Assembly (NCBI GenBank): GCA_021234155.1
Contig: JAJEKV010000132.1
Coordinates: forward strand, 1-64,000
From: Isoetes taiwanensis
Lineage: Eukaryota; Streptophyta; Lycopodiopsida; Isoetales; Isoetaceae
Direction of reading: 5' to 3'
DNA length: 64,000 nucleotides
Part shown: piece after piece, positions 35,551-45,870 of the stretch
Position numbering within the stretch: position 1 is the first letter of the stretch
Layout: each line of letters begins with the position of its first letter
Translations under genes and position numbers: made by a program
Notes under the pieces: generated by a model
Database searches by the model: none
The model's input: only the letters and a program-made list of their open reading frames with translations
Told to the model about the DNA's origin: nothing

Positions 35551-37093
35551 TGTGGCGTTCAAAGCCCCGATTATCGCTCCCGGGGCGTACATTGTCTTTG
35601 CCCGTCAAGCGTACCGCCACCCGATTGGCGTGTATGCATAGCGGATAGCCGGTAAAGTAGCCCTGGGGGCAACTTGCTAGGAGTGTTCATATATTATTAA
35701 TGTGCACATGTGCACATTAATGAGGGCACACCTTTCCATGTTGGCATATTTTGCCACCTAGCCACTAAAGGCAAGTGGGGCCTTTCAATTATCCCACATG
35801 CCAAATTGGGTAATTGGAAACCCTAGCCTAAACCCCATGTCTATTTAGGGTAGGAAAACCCTAGCTTGCTAGTTTTTAGTCCTTAGGGTTTTAGAGCTGG
35901 TTTTGGCTGCCCTGGGAGCCAAAACAGCCTCCCGAGCGGCCCCCTTAATTGCGCCATCGGTTTCCACAATTCGATCAGCTCGGCGGGATGGTTGAACTCA
36001 GGTCAGGAGGAGCCACTCAAGGATCAGGTATTTGGTCAATTTAATAGCTTAAACCGTCTTCTAGTCATAGAATCGGTGGGTTTAGACTATTAAATTGCCC
36101 ATAGTAATTATCTAGATCTTAGATCTCGGACACTAACTAAAGAACCTAACTCTATGATTGGATCTAGTTCTTTAGTTCTTACGTGATATATTTGGATGAT
36201 GTATTTTTTGTGAACTCCTTGTATTGGGAAGGGGGTAGAGGCCCTAAAGCTTGTAGTTGATGCTCCTAGAGTAGCCTCTCTAGCACCTTGTAGATTAGGC
36301 ACACTGTGTACAAGAGCCACACGGGTTGTGGGTGAAGGGGCCGGGCCCTAAAAAGGAGGTTCATGTCGACTCTTGAGCGATCCCCACGTGTGTAAAGCCT
36401 ACCGGGATCATTGTGACTAGGTCTAATGGCTTACCCGAGTGCGGGTAAGGCATGGGCTCATTACCCGTGAAGTGGTGTACACTTTCCGGTGGGTTCGGTC
36501 GAATACAGGCGGTGGCCCTCTAGTCACCTTGAGTTAGCATGTAGATCTCGGGAGGAGTGATCCCTACACGCCCCATCGGGCTGGGAGGATGAGACCGAGG
36601 AATAGCCCCCTTGGCTATGCATCCGGAGCTGCTACGGTCGAGGTCCCAACACTTTTCAGCCTACTCGCAAAGTGTGTGCGGGAGGGGCGGATGGAGTGGA
36701 CAACCCTATGCCATGTTCTTATGCCCGCCAAATCCATTGCCATGAATTACATGCCTTGAACTACGGAGACCCAAGCCGTCGGTCATCCTTTGAGTGAGCC
36801 TTGGGTAGGATCCCCTATGTGATGTGCTGATCTTTGTCTATGCAGGATATGGGGACCATCCCGAGATAGTCACGGGATGTTGATGTATGTTACTCTTGAC
36901 ATGTATGTTTACGCTTCGCGACTAGGTAGGCCCTGAGGGAGACGGGGTAGAATGACACCTTCACTCTCCCCACTGAGACTCGTTACGGGTGCAGTGATAT
37001 GTGGAGGGCCCTGTATCAGCATGGAGCTGGTGTGGGGGAAGAACTCCTGTTTGTATACGGTGAGTGCACCGTATACGAGTAGGGGACGTCACA
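35551..37093 (+). repeat. 3' LTR of chromovirus copy B
   Basis: TGTGGCGTTCAAAG to GGGGACGTCACA, with TG...CA ends. Collinear with 24048-25611; differences are mostly 1-5-base indels at C/G-rich spots. The same ATTAATGTGCACA palindrome is present near 35697-35722. Confidence 0.92.
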
Positions 37094-37235
37094 GCGGCTA
37101 TGGCAGCCGGCTATGGAGGTCCTGCCCAGAAAAGAGAACCAGCCTATGGCGGCGCCGCCATACACAGGCGGAGGAAGAAATACGTCTCATATTATTGACA
37201 GAATTTTACAGTAATTCGCCCCAGGCGTGTATTAC

Positions 37236-37433
37236 GTCAGCCACAAAAGTTTCGAGGCTGTCCACAGTATTGAGTGAAACTTGACATTCATTTTGAAGAG
37301 TTTCAAACGTTTTTTGTAACGAGTTCTCCTTGCAAAACTGCAAAATAATCTTGATCACATCACGGGCCTCGATTTCAAGGGTAGACATCCCACTTTCTGA
37401 TAGAACTTTGTTGCCGGAACCTCTGGTCGACAA
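37236..37433 (-). CDS. SMU1: SMU1 first exon (LisH domain)
   Basis: 66 codons. An N-terminal extension [15 protein letters not shown] is followed by [20 protein letters not shown] and [20 protein letters not shown], then [10 protein letters not shown]. This is the LisH dimerisation motif region of SMU1, close to the Arabidopsis protein, which starts at the second Met (37388 here). The donor AC|GTAATA at 37236 ends the exon; further reading hits a stop after about ten residues. The next exon is 13.8 kb away at 23433, the intervening DNA being chromovirus copy B plus short flanks. The exon is intact, so the promoter may still be active even though downstream exons are broken. Confidence 0.92.
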
Positions 37434-38149
37434 AATGCTATCAAGCTGTCCGCTACCTCCAGATCTTCCCGCTGCCGCCCCTTTTATAAAAATAGTTGGA
37501 GACCTTTATTAAAAGGCCAACGATTAGTAGAAAATCCCTTAAAGGTTTGAAGCCTTTAGGCCTACATTAGATAAAAAGCTTTGCCTTTATTGAATGCATA
37601 ACCTTATCGTTCAATCGCCCATTCTAACTCACAATATTAACAATAGGGATATTAACAATAGGGATAGTTAAATGCTTGGCTCAAGACTTGGCGTAGATAT
37701 TTCTGTTTTTCTTTCTCTTTCTCTTGCTCCACACAACCACTCCCTCGAGCACCACCGTATCAATTCCTCCCCTTCCTGGGATTGATCATCCTCGATCAAG
37801 AAATTATATGGCAAATTTAATGCAACGCAAGTCCACGGTTGCAACCCTGATTGAGTCCACAAACATAAAATTTCAAGTCCAGCCCTTTAGGCTAACCCTT
37901 AGGCTAAAAGTTACAAGATCAACTATTATGCTGCAGTCATAATAGCTGTCTCAAGACGTACATTAAACAAACTTAAGGATATAGAGGATCAGAATCAAAC
38001 GAATGTATTACAGTTCCTTGAGAATCAAGATTTTTTGCTATGAAAAGAATCTTGAAAGGAGCACCTTAGAATCCCCTAAGGCAGTCTTAACTCAGATATT
38101 CAAAAGTTGGCTTTTGATTTGGAAGCAGTATTTTTAGAACATAATCCTT
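37434..38149. other. SMU1 upstream region
   Basis: No gene visible. It should contain the SMU1 5' untranslated region and promoter (minus strand). A short direct repeat, ATATTAACAATAGGGAT, occurs twice at 37632-37665. A CTTTCTCTTTCTCTTG pyrimidine tract lies at about 37710. Confidence 0.4.
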
Positions 38150-38890
38150 AATTGTAATTCTAAACTCCAATATGTACATGGACTTTTTTCTGGTTGAATG
38201 ATGTGGTTATGAATTGCTTTCTTCCTTGTTTCCTTACCATTATACCAGGAATGGTAAGGAATGTCCTCTTGATGTTTAGTTTTTGCCCCTTTAACACCTG
38301 CACTGATTTCACCAAGAATGTCCTCATAGCCTTCAAGCTTAGAAAGCTCCATTTCAAATCTTGCATCCAAGGCACCAAACACTGAACTTTGATCTTTCCC
38401 ATCTCTACAAGCAAGCTGCACATATAGGTTTATATTCTTCTCAGCATCATCCCAATCTTCAACTAAACCAGCTCATTTCTAGATCCCTCTAAGTTTTCTG
38501 TAATATTTCTCATTCTGTATATAGTCCGATATGATGGCATCATAGTTAGACATCAGTTGATAAACTTTTGCAATCCATCTAGAAGCAGAAATATTGGTTC
38601 CAGCCATGATCACGTTCTTACATGGTCACCCTGAAAATATAAACAAACACATTCTTACAGATCTGGAGAATCGTTGAAAATTTCTGTCATGTATACACAG
38701 TAGCCCTCAAAGACAAGAAATCATATATCAACGAACAACAGTTTATTATAAAACGACCATGGTTAGACTATACAAACTTTTAACCAAAATTTCTCTGTTG
38801 AAGTAAGTATTAGATGATAACGAACTGAAAGTATTCAACAGGACGACCATAGCATAGCACATGTACTATTCATTACTTTGCAAATAGAAC
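38150..38890 (-). pseudogene. Unrecognised coding fragment, copy 1 of a duplicated block
   Basis: Minus strand, from about 38606: MAGTNISASRWIAKVYQLMS, DYIQNEKYYRKLRGI, then EDWDDAEKNINLYVQLACRD, LDARFEMELSKLEGYEDILG and EISAGVKGAKTKHQEDIP. It looks like a helical cytoplasmic protein and coding conservation is clear because a second copy exists at 46913-47450. A stop interrupts after LRGI. I do not know the family. About 600 bp of flanking noncoding sequence is duplicated with it. Confidence 0.55.
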
Positions 38891-39276
38891 ATAAGTCGTT
38901 ATTAATTATAGTGGGTCTCATTCCATTCCCACTTTTTTTCGGAACCCTGTTATTTTACACAAAAAGGAGCACCCCGACTCGAAAACTGTCCATAATTCGA
39001 ATTTTTGTCTGTTAGTATGCATCCAAGCTCTCTTACAGTTTTCTCGGATAGCGAGTCGAGAACACGAACAATGCAACTCAAACATAGGAATTTCATTACA
39101 GATTGAAACCAAAGTTCTAGTTGAAAAAGATTCTTAGGTGAACATTTTGGCTCTGTTTTCTTAGGTGGGTAGACAAGAGATCACAAATTCCAACAAAAAT
39201 TAAGCAAAAAAATACCACCAAAAAATACTAGTTTTGAGATACCTTATATTTATAAATGGGCTCATTACAATATATA

Positions 39277-39558
39277 TTACAGTGGGTGAAGAGACCATAG
39301 TGGTCGTATGGGCACAATGATTACACCCTCTTCACACATGAACCACCTAGTGCAAAGGGCGCGTGGAGCTCTCTCCAAGTCACGGAGCAACTTACATTGT
39401 ATGAGGAGTTCCTTCATGGGCCACGTGCTTGTATGTCCAATTGATGTCACCACCCTCTTCTCGGCACCTTTCTTCAATGAACTGGTCTTTTCATTGCTCC
39501 CAAGCATGTACCATCTGGTCAAGATAAGGACTGCAAAAGACAAAATCAAGTTAGTCAA
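39277..39558 (-). other. Possible terminal exon of an unrecognised gene
   Basis: Minus strand: a good acceptor TTTTGCAG near 39534 is followed by coding-like sequence; one frame gives PYLDQMVHAWEQ, a stop, and FIEERCREEGGDINWTYKHV. The other frame is the open 93-codon ORF. A possible upstream exon at 40839-40903 (MAMGASSGNKEFKWYKGSSS, donor AAG|GTATGT) lies on the same strand. No family recognised. Confidence 0.3.
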
Positions 39559-39619
39559 GTGATGCTACAGGCAAAAAAAATAAAATAAAACACAGTTCTT
39601 AGGGCCATTTTTGGAAAAT

Positions 39620-40030
39620 ATAGGCCTGAGAGCCTTTCTCGACTCGCGAGTCGAGAAAGGCAGCTCAGAGGGAAAAACACAGGTCAGAAGGCCTTTCTCG
39701 ACTCGCGAGTCGAGAAAAGCAAACCTCAAAAAAAAGCGGGTTTTAGGGGTGGAAGGCCTTTCTCGACTTCAGCGAGTCGAAAAGGTAACAAAAAAACCAC
39801 CGGGTTTTAGGGGTCGGAAAGGCCTTCGAGAAAGGCAACCGAAAAAAAAAACGCAGTTATAGGGGTGAAAGGCCTTTCGACTTTCCTTGGTCGAGAGAAA
39901 GGCAACTCAAAAAAGCGGTAAAAGGGGTTCGGAAGAAGGCCTTTCTCGACTTCATGAAGAGAAAGGTAGCTCAAAGCGGCGAGGGTTTGAGGGGGCCTTT
40001 CTCGACTTCATGGAAAGTCGAGAAAGCGAC
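39620..40030. repeat. Tandem array of about seven palindromic hairpin units
   Basis: Units of about 59-68 bp. The first two (39634-39659, 39693-39718) carry a perfect 26-bp palindrome with half site CTTTCTCGACTCG; later units keep GGCCTTTCTCGAC but the second arm is mutated or shortened. Between palindromes lies CTCAAAAAAAAGCGGGTTTTAGGGG. A related single hairpin is at 45998-46026. Confidence 0.85.
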
Positions 40031-40099
40031 CAGAGTAAAAAAGGCAATTTCAAGGGCCGGAGATTATTTTTGCGGAGCATCATTTTATCTATCTATCCA

Positions 40100-40400
40100 T
40101 CTAATTTTCCACCATAGTTTATTATTCTATCACACCATAGTTTATTGTTTTTCTCACAGCACATTAGTATTTAGCACACATTAGTATTTAACAATTGTTT
40201 TTATACTAGCACACATTAGTATTAGCACACATTAGCATTTTTATACTAGCATAGCTTAATTAGCACACATTAGTACTTTATACTACCACAATTTCATAAT
40301 ACACGCATTAGCATACTAGCACATGGTGCAGACAAAGCAATATATAGTTATATAGTATAGTATAGCATACTAGCACATGGTCCATGCAAGCAATATATAG
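40100..40400. repeat. Short interspersed AT-rich direct repeats
   Basis: The words CACCATAGTTTATT (2 copies), AGCACACATTAGTATT (several) and TAGTATAGCATACTAGCACATGG-like units recur without a strict period. Noncoding. Confidence 0.6.
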
Positions 40401-41631
40401 TATAGCCATGCATCATTTCCTTTGAAATAAAGTGAACTAATTTAAAGTATAGTATAATCTTGTATAGACCTATGTATTAAATCTATTAATATGCATTAGA
40501 CCTATTAATATGTACTTGTCCCCATTTTGTGTCTTAAACCTTCAAAATGGGTTAAACAAGGTGTAAAATATATATCATGATCTTTGCAAAGTTAATTTTT
40601 CCCTTAGAATAAGAATATATGCCTAGAAAAGGTGCACCATGACAACAACATAATGTTTAACGTATGAACATAGTAGCACACACATAAAAAGAGAAATTGG
40701 GGACACGTCAAAATGTAATCCTATATTATTAGTATTTATTTTACACTTTCTTTTTCAGCGTATTATTTTACCCCGCTTTTTTCTAATACCCCGCCTTTTT
40801 TTCCCGCCCGTGCTTGAATTTTAAAATTTGGTACATACCTTTGAGACGAAGATCCTTTGTACCACTTGAACTCTTTGTTTCCGGAAGAAGCTCCCATAGC
40901 CATAGCTCCCACCGGAATTGACCCGCAACCGCTATGGAGAGTCGAGATCCAAAAAATTATGACATAGGGCTCAAAATTTTTTATTTTCCCAAGCCGAAGC
41001 CATGGTCTAGTTTTCAAACTCCCCCGATCCGGCCGAGCAAAGGATTTGGCAGAGCAAAGGACAGAAAGAAGGAGGCAGATGAAAGAATGCAGATGATAAA
41101 GATCCGGCAGATGAAAAAATGCAGATGCAAAGCATCCGGCAGAGAGGGCAGAAAGAAGGAGGCTTCTCTGAATCCATTCGTCCATTCTTCTCTGAATATA
41201 AGATATAGAAGCTTCTTCTCTGAAAGATCCTCCGCTTCTCTCACTTTCTTCAACTCCGGCACCCTTCATCTCATTCTTTTCTCGCCAGATCATTTAATCA
41301 TGGGCGGCAAGGAAAGAGTCATAACCGCTGGATGATTGGGCGAAAGAAACCCAAAAGGATCGGATTTAGGGCTAAAATGCTGCAGCGGCGAGAAACAGGG
41401 CAGAATGAGATGATGAGGGAGTAGAAACGGCTCGAAATCGACCGGTTCTGGGCACCCAAAACCAAATTTTTAGGAGGAAGAGAAAGATTGGGAGAAAAGA
41501 GTTTGAATTTAATTTCGAATCAGGGGCAAGTTTCTCCGCCACCAGCGATTGAAGCAACAGATGCAAGCAGAGCATTTTGGATAACAGTTTTGGATAACAA
41601 TAACAGGGATAACGCATATATGTTAATATAA
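40401..41631. other. No firm gene; possible small first exon
   Basis: Contains the minus-strand frame 40763-41293, which spans a possible short exon (40839-40903) but also repetitive GCAGATGAAA/GATCCGGCAGA words around 41060-41150, so the long frame is probably not a real protein. The stretch to 41631 shows no other gene. Confidence 0.35.
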
Positions 41632-41948
41632 GGGTACCTTCGCACTCGCCGTTAAGTTAGGATTCCGTTAAGATTTTAACTGAATTTGTTTTCACACCAG
41701 CAGTTAGGTTAGTTTTCCATTAGCTATTTTATTTAACATTCTGTTAATTTTTTTAACCTAAAAGGGTTAATTTAAGTTGGGTTCACACTAGTCTAAGTTA
41801 AGTTAGTAAATTTAACTGAATCTTAACCCAAAATCGAAAATACATTGAAAATTAAAGTGACCTCGAAAGGTCACTATAACTTTTTTTAACTTTTTTAACG
41901 CAGGTGTTGTCGGACGGAGCTGCTATCGAGCTATCGAAAACTGGAGAA

Positions 41949-42134
41949 ATGGCGGACGGGAGATCTCGAGCTCGAACTGGAGCTCCCATCAGAGGCCAAG
42001 GTCGTGGCATAGGTCGTGGCATAGATCGTGGTCGGACAATAGCTGCAGGTGGCCGCAATAGCAGTAGGTCTGCTTCTTCCCAAGCTACATCAGAACAACA
42101 GGACGACCTCCCTTGGAGCAGGTCTGCTTCTTAA
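41949..42134 (+). CDS. RG-rich reading frame inside the PIF-like element
   Basis: From the ATG at 41949: MADGRSRARTGAPIRGQGRG then repeats of IGRGIDRGR and a Ser/Gln-rich tail ending SWSRSAS-like. It is a low-complexity Arg/Gly tract, as in RNA- or DNA-binding tails, and may be the first exon of the element's own protein or captured sequence. No domain recognised. Confidence 0.3.
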   Translation: MADGRSRARTGAPIRGQGRGIGRGIDRGRTIAAGGRNSSRSASSQATSEQQDDLPWSRSAS

Positions 42135-42377
42135 ACCTAAATGGCCAAGAAGGCTTTGGTATGAATGGGCATGTGGGTACTGTGTTGGCCTGGAAATGTC
42201 GACCCAGTATGAGCATCAGACATGCCTTCGAGTAATAGGATCCATTCCTGTTGTCTGTTGTTAGCCTCATCCCTGACAAGGGCGATGTAGGCCTGATCAA
42301 AAGCAATATCTGGCTTCAAAAATATATTTTCACTAAGATAAAGGGAAGGCATGTACCTACAATGATGTAAATTCCTT

Positions 42378-42750
42378 TACACTTTAGATTTATGGCAGGC
42401 TACTCTTTAATGTACGTTTGATCTATTTGATAGAATGCGGGATGAAGGCATACTTCCAAATGGTATCACCTTTACCTCCATACTTACCATGTGCAGCCAT
42501 GCTGGTCTTGTGGAGAAAGGAAATGAATAATTCCAACTCATGTACTCAAAGTATGGGATCAATTGACCATTATTCATGTATGGTTGATCTTCTTGGTCAA
42601 CCAGCTAGCTGATGCAGTGGGAATGATTAAGACCAGCCAGCCAGCTAGATGATGCAGTGGGGCCAACCAGCTAGATGATGCAGTGGCAATGATTAAGACC
42701 ATGCCTCTTAACCCAGATGCAGTGATATGGTTTACTATCTTAGGTGCACA
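42378..42750 (+). pseudogene. Pentatricopeptide (PPR) gene fragment, part 1
   Basis: Plant organelle RNA-binding PPR protein piece: [47 protein letters not shown], then MIKTMPLNPDAVIWFTILGA. These are the P/L/S motifs leading into the E domain. Stops and shifts occur, and a short unit CCAGCTAGATGATGCAGTGG is repeated two to three times at 42599-42690. The E-domain continuation is found 1.3 kb later at 44078. Confidence 0.8.
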
Positions 42751-44070
42751 TCCTCCACAGCTATAATGTCAAAGCTTAGAAAGCTAGTCTGATGTTGGAA
42801 ACTGTCTGCATCATCATGGGAAATAAGACCTGAATGGACAGTGAGGTCTTGGCTCAATCTCCCTTTATCTTGCGTAGGGTACTTCAACAATGACAAAATA
42901 ACTTTATCACCAAGCATTGAAGGAACTTCACTTTCCAGAATTGCACCAGCTTGATCAGTTCTTGAATATCTATATGACAATTTATTGGCTGAACCAGCAG
43001 GAAGAATCCGCGGATAGAGTGTTTGGTAAAATGTCAAGGGATAAAAGGAATCCCCAGAATTGACAGCGGAAACACTGCCAACAAATATGCTTCTTTGTTT
43101 CAAGGAAAGGGTGAGGGGAATGTAGCCACAAATTCGAGCAATGCACCGGTCCTTTTCTCCCCCAAGGCATCCCACCATACAAAGTTGTCCAGTGGAACTT
43201 TCCCACGGACCAACCTTTGCAAAGCGTGAGACCATCAAGAGCTGAACTTTCGGATGCTAGATGCTGACCCATCCTTTGGTCTACTACTCGTAAAAGCGGC
43301 ACTCACATTGGCCTTCAATTCACTCTTGGCTCCAATGAAGTCCACACATTTAACATCTTCTTGGCCGGATATGACCACGGGGAGTCATTCCTCGGGTAGT
43401 CTTCAAAAGGTCCAACTCTCTGCTACAAAATTCCTCGGACTTCTGCATTGCCAATTAGGCATTATATCTTGCGATTCCCCACTTAAAACTTGCTGAAGGG
43501 TGGCACAAAAGTGATCTTCCTTGTACAATTCAGTGGCCAAATGTGGCATTATTTTCTCTGTACAAGCACTTTCTACTAGACTTCCCTTTTTAATCGATAG
43601 ATTGAATATGCTCCAAAATTTGTGAAGACATGCTTACCTTGTCAAAGTGAACATTAGTCTTTGAAGCTTGTAAAGGACCCTTGCATATCCCTGGTTCGTT
43701 AGAAAGCTCCGTAGGGTATTGCATCCTTAGCATGAGGTCACATGACTTTGTAGCGAGAATCACGCTTACCTAAGGCAAAATCCGACCATGGATCGGACTG
43801 GTTGGAACTTCTTTTTGGAAGGGAAGTGAAACCCAGCATACATATTCTTCGATCATCATTGCTTTCTGTGTAGATACCCTCCATGAGAACAGTGAGGATG
43901 CTAGTAGTTGGATACATGGTGAATTCCTGATGGAAGTCATCCATGTAAGATAAACCCATGTGTGCATTGATTGCCAATTTAAGAAGCGCACTTTCGGTCT
44001 TACGAATCTCTATTTTTATCAATGTTGACATCGTAATCGGAAGGATGTAATGTGCATATAGGTCAATGTA
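42751..44070 (-). pseudogene. DUF2921 (FLY1/FLY2-like) gene fragments inserted in the PPR piece
   Basis: Minus strand. The first frame (43238-42735) reads KVGPWESSTGQLCMVGCLGG, RICGYIPLTLSLKQRSIFVG, FYPLTFYQTLYPR and LSYRYSRTDQAGAILESEVP. This is the DUF2921 pattern of plant FLYING SAUCER-type membrane RING E3 ligases (CMVGC, C/RICxYIPL, QRSIxVG). A second frame near 43738-43990 reads TSILTVLMEGIYTESNDDRR, another DUF2921-type block. Only extracellular-domain pieces are present; transmembrane helices and RING are missing. It separates the PPR piece at ILGA from AKLAFESL. Confidence 0.75.
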
Positions 44071-44077
44071 GTGCTGG

Positions 44078-44230
44078 CAAAGCTTGCCTTCGAGTCTTTG
44101 TTGGTGTTGGATGCAAATCAGCCTGCAGCTTATGCATTGATGGCAAACATCTATGAGAGTGTAGGCATGAAGTAAAACATGAGGAACCGATGAACATATG
44201 GGCTTGTAAAGAACTAGGAGAAAGTTGAGG
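44078..44230 (+). pseudogene. PPR gene fragment, part 2 (E domain)
   Basis: AKLAFESLLVLDANQPAAYA followed by LMANIYESVGMK and a stop, then NMRNR. This is the family's E-motif block (xLLSNIYAxxGxW-type), directly continuing the 42378-42750 fragment once the DUF2921 insert is skipped. Confidence 0.75.
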
Positions 44231-44824
44231 ATTGACATTATTGCAGTCCTTTAAGGAGAGGAATGTGTTAGAGGCCAAAAGTGTGCTACTACATGAAGAT
44301 GATGCAGCCTTTATTGATCTTAAGTGCAGCCTAGATCTGTCAGTGCAGTAATCATTTGTGAGCAAGTACATTCTGTCTGGTTTGATTTAGAATGAGATTC
44401 TTGTGGTAATTGGTTGTCAGGTCATTTTATTGCTGCTGTAGGTAATGATGCCCATTTGTACTATAAAAAATAACAGGTGAAGGTAATAAAACTTGCGCTT
44501 GCATTTGCTTGTTGCTTGTTCATTTGGATGCAAGCTTGCTGTGGGAAGTTCTTTTGAAGCACATTCTGTGTTTTCTTCCTCTTCTTTACTTGCATAGAAT
44601 GTTGTTGCAGAACATGTCTGCCTGCTGCAAGCTTCTTGCAGTGGACATTTCCATATAAGGGTAGTCCAACAAGCTTTCTGGAATCACAGAAACCTATTTG
44701 CAGGGAGGCCATGTAAAGATGTTTTCTTTTTGTAGCTTAAGAAATTGTCACATGTTATCTGAATGCCATTTTATGTTTTCTATTCATGTTCAGACAATGA
44801 CCACTATTTTTCTGCTCATAAATG

Positions 44825-44935
44825 ACCAATAAGCAGTACATTATGTCATTGGTCAAGCTGTCTTGCTCATGTTCATTATAATGAGCAGTACATTATGTCA
44901 TTGGTCAAGCTGTCCTGCTCATGTTCAGAAAAATA
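44825..44935. repeat. 55-bp tandem duplication
   Basis: AGCAGTACATTATGTCATTG, then GTCAAGCTGTC(T/C)TGCTCATGTTCA, appears twice in a row. Noncoding. Confidence 0.85.
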
Positions 44936-45189
44936 TCAGCCTATGTGTAGCTTACATATTCTGATATTGGTTCCACATAATAGAACACCTAGAGCCCAAC
45001 ACAATGGTAGGCTTTGAATCCAATGATAAGCTTTGAATAACAAGTTCATTATGTCGTGTTTTAATGAGATAGAATATATGATCAACAAGTGCACGATATC
45101 ATGATGGTAATGAGTTCATATGTTACTTTGTTCATGGCACAAGAAGAGGACAATTGTTTGAAGCACTTAATAGAAAACAAAAATAAAAC

Positions 45190-45571
45190 TTAACGGAGGT
45201 ATGTGCGAAGGTATTGCTGTTAGCATTAAGTTAAAAAAAATAACCTAATGGACGAATGTGTGAAGGCATTGCCGTTAGCCTTAAGCTAGACTAACTTAAT
45301 AGGCACCTGTGCGAAGGAATTGCCGTTAGCATTAAGTTAGCACTAACTTAACTAAGGCAAGTGCGAACACATTTTTATTTTATTGTTAAGTTAAAAAAAA
45401 AATAACCTAACTTGTTCTAGTCTGAAAGGATTTAACTAGTTTCCGTTAGGTTAAAGTCTTAACGGAAAGTTAACTTAGTCTTGGTGCGAACACAAGAGTA
45501 TCTTATAAGTTTAACTGGCAGTTAAAAAAAATAAACTTATTCCTAACTTAACGGCGGGTGCGAAGGTACCC
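45190..45571. repeat. Subterminal repeats of the PIF-like element
   Basis: Unit roughly CTTAACGG-n-GTGCGAAGG-ATTGCCGTTAGCATTAAGTTA repeated about five times, with TIR-like GTGCGAA words. Similar TTAAGTTAG words occur at the other end (41640-41850). Such arrays usually serve as transposase contact sites; that role is inferred. Confidence 0.7.
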
Positions 45572-45599
45572 TAACAGGGATATAATGATAGGAAGAGTT

Positions 45600-45870
45600 A
45601 ATATTGGTGGAAGGCAGGGCATCCTCAGCATTCGAAGCAGAGAGCCGGTCTTCGCCCTGAAACTCAGCCAGACAGACCGCACAATCGGCCCCCTCCTTGA
45701 GCCCTCGAACGGATTTGTACCAAAAACCTGGCAGCGTGTCTATGAATGCCTATTCCACTCCGGCGTCGTGTAGATGGAAGAGCTGCTGCAGCTGCCCCTG
45801 TAGCGACGTGATCGAATTATCCTCCTCCCTCCTGCTCTGCCTCGCGAAGCATCTCGCCAGCAAATGTAGT
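45600..45870 (-). pseudogene. ATL-type RING-H2 gene fragment
   Basis: The minus strand encodes DAGVE-stop-AFIDTLPGFWYK, then SVRGLKEGADCAVCLAEFQG and EDRL. This is the conserved GLD-x-x-x-I-x-x-LP-x-F linker and first Cys pair (C-x2-C) of plant ATL E3 ligases. The rest of the RING (LLP-x-C-x-HxFH) does not follow; sequence similarity stops near 45640, 70 bp from the PIF-like element. An in-frame stop precedes AFID. No RING continuation is seen on the far side of the element. Confidence 0.7.

Larger units (their letters stand above)
24048..37093 (+). mobile_element. Full-length Ty3/gypsy chromovirus, copy B, in SMU1 intron
   Basis: About 13.0 kb, bounded by LTRs at 24048-25611 and 35551-37093, with primer site, polypurine tract, and gag, protease, RT, RNase H, integrase and chromodomain in Ty3/gypsy order. 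It is antisense to SMU1. Flanks on both sides share the words GGCTATGGAGGTC and GGCTATGGC, so it landed in a locally repetitive sequence and a clean 5-bp target duplication cannot be called. The two LTRs are very similar apart from small indels clustered in GC-rich spots, suggesting a fairly recent insertion. Many frameshifts make it non-coding as read. Confidence 0.92.
41632..45571. mobile_element. PIF/Harbinger-like TIR element carrying host gene fragments
   Basis: 3940 bp. Left end GGGTACCTTCGCACTCGCC and, inverted at the right, GGGTACCTTCGCACCCGCC; the TIRs continue with GTTAAGTTAGGA (about 31 bp). The 3-bp TAA is duplicated at 41629-41631 and 45572-45574, the size and type used by PIF/Harbinger elements. 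Subterminal regions are packed with AACGG/GTTAAGTTA repeats. No transposase is seen; the interior holds PPR pieces (plus strand) and DUF2921 pieces (minus strand), so it is a non-autonomous Pack-type element. Confidence 0.82.

Noticed and set aside
24048-37093. Clean target-site duplication for chromovirus B
   Set aside because: Flanks share GGCTATGGAGGTC but the sequence there is locally repetitive and the 5 bases next to each LTR do not match.
39611-40117. Repeated-protein ORFs over the hairpin array
   Set aside because: Frames shift between units and stop variably; the DNA palindrome, not the protein, is what is conserved.
40763-41293. 176-codon minus-strand frame as a gene
   Set aside because: Overlaps repetitive GCAGATGAAA words and a likely splice donor; no family match. 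Only a short possible exon is kept.
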